Position numbers and translations under genes: made by a program | Notes under the pieces: generated by a model | Database searches by the model: none | What the model was told of the DNA's origin: nothing | Seen by the model: the letters and a program-made list of their open reading frames with translations, nothing else | Source of the DNA: Pteria penguin | Taxonomy: Eukaryota > Mollusca > Bivalvia > Pterioida > Pteriidae | Assembly (NCBI GenBank): GCA_035048485.1 | Contig: CM068592.1 | Location: 31,804,001 to 31,868,000 of the forward strand | DNA length: 64,000 nucleotides | Reading direction: 5' to 3' | Shown here: piece by piece, positions 53,701 to 62,700 of the stretch | Numbering within the stretch: position 1 is the stretch's first letter | Layout of the letters: each line of letters starts with the position of its first letter

Positions 53701-56700
53701 TATGTAGCCGCTGGATGGAACATGCCACTAGGAAAAGATGTCCCATACATTGTTAATTACATTGAAGGTTGGTTACAGCCATTATTGGCACGCATCCAGG
53801 AGAATTCTACCCATGTGGTCTCTCCAGTCGTCCACAATCTTGACACCACCACATTGGCATTGCACCATAGTAAACAAATATACCTTGGAGTGTTTCGTAT
53901 CGATCTGTCCTTTCAATGGGAGTTACCAAAACATCTCCCAAAACACAGAATCAAAACGGCACCACTCAGGTTCATTTCTCTTAAAGGCATGGACTCATGA
54001 TTAATTGGTCCTGGTATTTGAGGATACATTTTCTGGTCTAAGGTTTTCTAAGAATTAATATGCTATTTGAATTTACAAATTTTCTAAATGTGCCGATATC
54101 ACCTGTTCCATTTTAATTCATTTTTCCACAAATGTTTCAATTTATGACTTTTTAACTTAATAACTATTTTTATAAATACATGCATCTGCTGGTTGATTTC
54201 CTTTCATTTTCCATTGCCTTTCCCTAACCTTTTTCCCTTGCTATAATTATAAATACATCTAGGTATTTTGGAATTAGGTCATTTTTGTTTGCATATATAA
54301 AGGAAAACTCTAAAATTTTGGAACATAACTGTGTAAAATAAGCTTGTCGACTTCTGATGAAAAAGAATTGTAGGGAGTAGTGATGTCATAGCTGTACAAC
54401 TGTATATCATACTGTAGCCTACTACTGCTCTTGAGCTAACAGGACTGATGCCAGATTCTCAGATACACTTATCTTTATAAATAGCCTTTAAAAATGAAAA
54501 AAGATCTTGGATTCTACATTTTTAATACACTATCCATTCCAGGGGAAATGTATTGTGAATTTCACTCATCCATTTTGTGAAAAGTTTATGATGTAAATGG
54601 AGTTTGGGAAATATTGTTGTAAGTTCAAAACTATTATTTCAGATTTGAAAGTGAAGTCTGAAAAAATGTAGGCATACAATATTTAGTTAACCAACTTGAT
54701 TAGAGTGCTGGAGATGTGAGTGTCCTCCACCAGCATGCCATAACAGACATGGTAAACAAGAAAACCCTTTTTAATGCCTAAAATGTAATAAATATACTTT
54801 AGATATAAAGTATCCAAGTATATTCTTGATTCTTATAAATCTGATTTCTCGCATATAAGGAATATGCTTTAATATGATAGATGGTAATGTCTCTTAGGTT
54901 GGTTGGAGCCAATGTTAGACCGTATCATGGATGACATGAGCAATGTGGTCTATCCTCAAATGCCCCAAATAAAGGATGATACCTTTGAATTTGTTGCCTT
55001 CAAGGCCAGAAACATCCAGGTGGGCCGATTTGATTGGGAACTGATATTCCGTTGGATGACTTTACCTGAGAACCTTAACAAGACCCGCAAGTCTATCATT
55101 AGTCCTGCTAGGTCAGTGACAGGGGTACAGTAGGCTAACAGAGTGATAAGGAGAGAGCAATGGAACTTGCAGTACTGTTAAAGAAATTAAGATTAGTTGT
55201 AGACATCTAAACCCAGGTGATCAATACTAAGCTTAATCATATGATTAGTTGATTTTACTGTTAACGACAAAAATTTAGCTAAATACAAGGTACCAAATTT
55301 CTACATGATGAAGCATGTACATTGGTTTTTTCACAATTAAATGAAAGTTTAATTATAGGTTGTAAAGGAATGCAAAATTTAAAATTTCCCCAGAATCATA
55401 TGATTAAGCTAATCAAGTTTTGAATCACTGGGCCCATATCTTTATCTGACCAGGAATTATACTGTCATGTACACCAGAGTTGATTCAAACCCCATTGTCA
55501 AAATGTCTGTACCTCTATAAAAGAAATACATGAGTTTCATATTAATTCAGTGCATACTAATGATCCGAAATCACAGAGCTGTCATAGTTTTTATATCAAA
55601 ATCTGTGACTTTAAATCAAGTCAAACTTGATGGATTTCATATTTTGAATAGTAAAGGAATTGCCATGGTTATGTCAGGTAGTCCTGCAAGTTCTTATAGC
55701 TCCTTCTTGACCAGTGTCCAGTTTGAAAGCTCACTTTACTGACCATTCAGGATAGATATGCTATAAAGGCCTCTATTTCCCTATATCATCAATTAAATAT
55801 TTTTGTATGTGCATTACTAAAAATAACTGCTGTTAAACAAAAGTTACTCATATTCATAGAATTCAAGGCAACAAATTTGTTCATGCCACATTAAGTTTAA
55901 GAAGTACCGGTATGTGTTTTTGATATTTGTGGGTTAATTAAACTGCTATAAAAATGGTTGTTCAAAATGAAAACTGTGGCTAAATGAATGAAGTTTGTTG
56001 TTTTTACTAGGGAGCTTGCTTTAAATAGTCAAACTGCTTGAGTTAGAATTACACATCATGAATTGATTAATAGACAAACTGCTTCAGTCAGAAATATACA
56101 TCATAAATTAATTCATAGTCAAACTGCTTCAATCAGAAATATACATCGTAAATTAATTTATTTACTAACCCTCGCAAACTGTGCCTCTTCCCATTTGGTA
56201 AACACTGAATAAAATAAAAAGTATTTGTGATAAATATGTTAAGCAAAACACATAAAAATCAAAGTGATTTGAATTAAATGTAGGATTTACTTAATAAACA
56301 TGAAATATAAATATGTATTGTATGAAGCTTATTTGCAGTCGTCCATAGGAATTTGCTTATATATGTATCCATAATTCAGAGCTTACACAGCAGTGCTGAT
56401 TTCAATTTCAATAAGGGAGGGGGGAATGCTGCTAAAATTTGTTAATTTGGTTACTGTAATCAGTAAAGCATCTAGTATGTTCCAGTAATTTTACATGTAT
56501 CATATGAATGAAGACACACAATACTCTTTTTTACCTTTGTGTTGTACTGTGTATGTTTATTGTATGTAGCTAGAATTTTCCTTCTTTTCATTCTGATATT
56601 TTGTACAATATTCTCATGATTGCTTTGCATATTAACAACACTAAGATTGCTTTATTGCATCTAATTGGTCTAATGGTTTTATTCCACTTCAAACTGATAG

Positions 56701-59700
56701 TTAAGGTAGTACATCCTTCTGGTAAGAAGAATAACTCAAAGTTTGATTTTCTTTTAATAATTTATGACACAACCCTATCTATATTATGAAATATTGATTT
56801 TCTCTTTAAGATACCTTCCAAAATGTTATGCCAAAATGTTATGTCAAAATTCCCTGCATCAAGAGAATACTTATTGTCTAGAAAATGATTATTAGAATTA
56901 TGCAAATTAGCAAAGCCATATTTCCTTGAACAGAGGGATGGTGTGCCTTAACTTTCTGGTGATGGCTATGAACATTATATATGATAACCTCTACTTTCTT
57001 ACAGATTTTGTTTTTATTTTAGTAAGCATGATTTGTATGTACTTGATCAATCTTTACAAAATTTAAGTGTTGTTAAACTATGTACATAAATTTTATGAAT
57101 ATATTTAATGCAGAGAAGTGCTTCTGGTTGAATTAAAATTCAGTATAAAGTTAATTGTTAATTTGATAATTTATTTTAGACATTCTTGTATACAATACTG
57201 TATACATATCTTCATCGGTGCTATCCACCGAAGCAAAATTAAATCAAATCAATTACATTCAATTTGATGTTATTTAACAGAGAATTTGTTACAAAAAATA
57301 TCTGTAAAGTTAACCAAATATTGATAACATCTGAAGAATAATTTCATCTTATTAAAATTTTTATTCCTAATGTATTTAGGTCACCAACTATGGCAGGGGG
57401 ATTATTCTCTATCAGCAGAGAATATTTTACTCACCTTGGCACCTATGATCCTGGGATGGACATCTGGGGTGGAGAAAATCTGGAGTTGTCATTTAGGGTA
57501 GGTGGCATCCGTTGATCTTCGTATCATACGTTGTAATTGTTAACATAATTTTTGCTTTTGCATTGGAGAAATAGGAATTGAGAGGATAGAGCTCATGTAA
57601 AAGAACTGATCATGGTGTCCTGATAAATTAAAAATAAATAAATAGACCTTTTTTCCAGCTGTATATGATATAAGGGGCCTAATGCACGACAAACTATGTT
57701 TTGCCACTATTTTTTCTGTTATTTAATGCTTGAATTGTGATATCACAATGAAGTGATGAAAATTCTGAAGAAAACATCTCATGTCTAGCATGTCATCAGC
57801 AACTAAAGATTTATATGAAAAAAGGTAAATTTATCCATTGAAAAGCACTAGTACTCTTCAAATCGACAATGATACTTGCCCAAAGTCCTTATCAGTCTTA
57901 AACCTTGCTTTGAATCAGGGCATCAGATCCTGTTATTTCCATTCCTTTTTAGCTCACCTGAGCCAAAGGCTCAAGTGAGCTATAGTCATAGTGCGCCGTC
58001 CGTCGTCGTCGTGGTGACTATTTTGATCATAATTGTGGTAAGGAATATTATTATGAAAGAATTTTGTCATTATCTCAATTTTTGGATTTTCTATGAATTT
58101 TTTTAAGACTTCCAAATGAGGGTGTATAGGAACAATTCAATCACATTTTTCACTTCTGCTGTTATACCACATGAAAGATTTTAATGAAACATGGAATACA
58201 TGAAGTACTAGAGGTCCTCTATCAATTTGGTAAATTTCATCCAAATTGGTTAACAGATAATGCCACCATGTCTAAAAAGCATTTCTCACAATGGTACATA
58301 TACCACTTGGTAATTGAAATATGGAGAGTAGCGGTTCAAATCCAGCTGTGGTCAAAATTTTTTTTTTTCATTTCTTTACACATCTAAATAAGTTTTTAGA
58401 TGTTTCTCAACACTCAACATATGAAATAGGCAATTTTAAGTTAGATCTGGACAATATTTGAAACAATTGTTGTTCATGACCCAGACTTGAAATCAGTCAA
58501 CAAAAGGCCCACCTAAAGAAAATGACTAACTTGTTGCCCTGAATGACTTCTTGCAGAGACAAAGGAAATGCTTAATATCAAAATCACCTGAATGGATGTG
58601 CAAAAAAGTGTTGTTTTTTTATTCTAGCCTGAAATAAAATTTGACATATTTTCAACATCTGTGTTGACTTCGTCACATTAATGCAAAAATAAATGAATTC
58701 TTCCTTCATGCATGACTGATCATCTAGGTACTCAGGTGAGCGATATAGGCCCACTTGGGCCTCTTGTTTTGTAGTACGAATGTTGAAATATGTTATATAT
58801 AAACATGAGATATATAAGATATTCATCAGAACTGTGAAAGTTTGACATGGAAATGATGAATCATCAGAATTAATGTGTAATTGACATGGAGTGTCAGCAT
58901 GAAGTGTTGATTGGATCACGGGATTCACACTGTGAAATATGATCATTGCCAGAAGTAACATGCATGATGGGAAGGTATGCCACAATGCTGAGATCTTAAT
59001 TATCAGTTGAAGGCTTATGAATTTGTAATTCCTATAAACTGGTGACATGTTGCTGAATCACCACGTTGATGCTCAGCAGTTAATAGTTCTTGTACCTATT
59101 TCATTATACTCAAACTCTTTCCTTTTTTTTTTCACACAAAATATTCTGATTGACACTTATTTGATTCTTAAGCAGAGAAAACAAGAGAGGTACATTCTGG
59201 ACAAAAGGAAATTTATAGTATAGGATGTATATATAGGATGTATATATAGGATGTATATGAAATCAGTATTAGCTTGTCATATTGAAGTTACTCTCAACAT
59301 CTGATCAATACAACTCCAAAATGTAATTTGTTCAGAAAATAGATTAAGGTTTAATTGTTAAGAGGAATCCCTTCATCTCTCTAGAAGCCAAAGAATTATT
59401 CAGTACATGACTTATTATTTGCGATTTAATAGTTCTTTAATAAATCCATATTAAGAATTACATTTCATTCATTGCCTGTTGTGAGCATATGAGTATGTGA
59501 AGATTCCTCACTGGGGATATTTTGAATTTCTTCTCCTTGCCTGCACCCACATATTTATGTTCTACCAATTATATAATGCTATAAATATAACAAAAATAAA
59601 AATTAATATACATGCATGGTTACCTTGTTATTTCCGTCCACCACTGAAGGTCATACACACACGTTATTTCCACATTCATTATGCCATTGCAGGGAATTAG

Positions 59701-62700
59701 GGGCAGGCTTGGTATAGTGATCAAGTGTTTGGCTTGCAGTGCAGATGATCTGAGTCTGATTCCCACATTCTGCCACTATGTTTAGGAGGTTGGTTACCGC
59801 CTACTCTCCTGACCCAAGACAAGGCCATGAAATCACCATTACGTCTTTGTTCTTTGTGTATATATACCTAGGGGTGACATATGAACCAACATTTACAAAT
59901 TTTTTTTCAATCAGAGATGCTGTCCACAAAAGTTTATACCAATAAACCTGTATTTTGTGGTAAAAATGTGAAAAATGGAAATCATGAAGATTCAGTATTT
60001 TATAGTATACCTACAAATCACCATATAGATTCATAGATAAATTCAGTATGGGATTTTTTCATGACATTACATGAAATTTGTTTTGTCTTCAACAATAATT
60101 AAGCTTATGATCACCATGTTTGTCAGTGTGCATATCTATGATACCTTATTTGTCAGTCCCTCATACCTATGACACTTATTTTTTGGTCCCTTTTACCTGT
60201 GATCACCTTTTTTTAGTTCCCTCTTTCACTTTTATTTCTTCTATCTTCGACAGCAATAATTTATTCCTATGAACTCTGTTTATTCTCTAAACAGTGAGTC
60301 TTGTAACAAATACTTTATTGAAGGGTTTGTTTATTATATATAGATATATTCATGTATAATAATTCTGGAAATTTAAGGTAGAATTTCATTGCAGGTCTGG
60401 ATGTGTGGTGGGACATTAGAGATCATACCTTGTTCTCATGTTGGCCATATTTTCCGTAAAAGGAGTCCATATAAATGGCGAACAGGTGTCAACGTAGTAA
60501 AGAAGAACTCTATTCGTCTAGCAGAAGTATGGATGGACGAGTATAAGAATTATTACTATGAGCGGTTTAACTATGACTTGGTAAGTACTCTAGCAGACTA
60601 TTTAAAAGTTTAAGGTAGAACATTACTGTAATAAGGGAGCTAACTCTAGTAACTGTCATTTATTTCAATTCACTATTCACTTACTATGAAGATATGTTTA
60701 AGTCCTTTTGCATTGTGATAATATTATTTCTCATACAATATGAATGTCACCACTCACCAGAAGACATAGCATCAGAAGGCCTTATTCTGATGGTTTCGGC
60801 CAGATACAAATGTAGCGTAATCAGAATACAGTGTAACATTACTGGAGAAGTCGGCCCCTTGATATGTATTATGTATTAATCAAGGCATGAGTTGCATATT
60901 CTTGAATGTAGTATGACGGAAATATATTATGACATTTACATCTCATTGTTTCTGAAATTTCAGGGAGATTATGGGGATGTAACAGAAAGGAAGAAGCTAA
61001 GAGAAAAACTTCAGTGTAAATCATTTGACTGGTTCGTGAAAAACATCTATCCTGACCTTTTTGTACCTGGGGAAGCAGTTGCATCTGGAGAGGTAAAGTT
61101 TGGTCTTCTAAAACAACATTATTGTTTTATTTAGTAATGGCAAGATGTGACTGTGAAGAATTTGAGTACTTAGTATTGGTTTTGCATATAATTCAGTCTC
61201 CCATAATGGCAACCTGTCTAGTACCTGCCACATGGTACTTAAGTAGAGTACCTTGTACCTGCCACATGGTACTTAGGTAGGGTACCGTGTTCCTGCCACA
61301 TGGTACTCAGGTAGGGTACCTTGCACCTGTCACATGGATCTTCAGTAGGGTACCATTTGTGGTTGTAACAGTAATTTTGTATAAATGAACTATTTATCTT
61401 TATAGATTCGGAGCAAGGCCAAACCTATGTGTGTGGACAGCTCTGTAGATTCCCATAATTACCATAAACCAGTCAACATGTGGCCATGTCATAACCAGGG
61501 TGGAAACCAGGTAAGTGTGGTATCATCATAAGCAGTGTGGTAACCAGGTAAATGTGGTGTCACATGATAATCATGGTAGTGTAGTAAACAGGTGTGGAGT
61601 CATAACCACAGTGGAAACCAGATAAATGTAGTGTCATAATAGGGTGGTAACCAGGTAAAAGTGATGTCATAATGAAGGTGGTAACCAGGTAAATATGGTG
61701 TCATAATGAGGGTGGTGACCAGGTAAAAGTGGTATCGTAATCAGTGTGGTAAACCGGTCTGGAGTCATAACCAGGCTGGAAACAATGTAAATGTAGTGTC
61801 ATAATAGGGTGGTAGTCTGGTAATGTTCAGGATGGTTTTCAGATAGGTTTGAAATCAAAATCAGGGTGATAATAAGATACTTCGGGTATCCTAATCAGGT
61901 TGGTCATAACCAGGTATATCTGATATGATAACCGGGTATGTCTGACATCATAACCAGGTAAAACTGATAATCTAACCTGGTATGTCTGATGTCATAACCA
62001 GGTAGGTCTGATGTCATAACCATGTAGGTCTGGTTCATAACCAGGATGTCTGATACTATAACTTGTATGTCTGTAAACAGGTACATCAAGTGTAATAACC
62101 AGGTATATCAGATGTTATATCCTGATATGTCTGATGTCATAGCCAGGTATGCTTGTTGTCATCATGAGGTATGTCTGATGTCAATACCAAGGTAGTTACT
62201 TAATGAAAAAAGCTTCTTAGGCAAGACTTGAATAATTTTCAACATAAGAGAATTAAATACATGTTGCTGTACATGTTTTACTATGATAGTACCAGGAGAA
62301 AGAAATCTCAATATAATTCACTTTCTTCGACAGATAATGAAGTCATATGTACATGTACAATTGAATATGATAGAGTATTGCATTGCTATATTATACAGTA
62401 TATATAATTTATAATATTGCAGAAGGCTTTTTTGGCTAAGTGAATAAAACTGCTGCAGTGGAAATTACTGTTTTATCTGGTGTTTATGTAGGCTTGGTTC
62501 AGTCCTAGGTTTGGTCTGATATCTATGTAGGCTGGGTTCAGTCCCAGGTTTTGTCTGGTATCGATGTAGTCTAGGTTCAGTGCAAAGGTTTCGTCTTATA
62601 TCTATGTAAGCTGTGTTCAGTCTCTGGCTTTGTCTGGTATTTTTGTAGGCTGGGTATTGTCACAGGTTTTATCTGGTATCTATTTAGGCTGGGTTCAATC

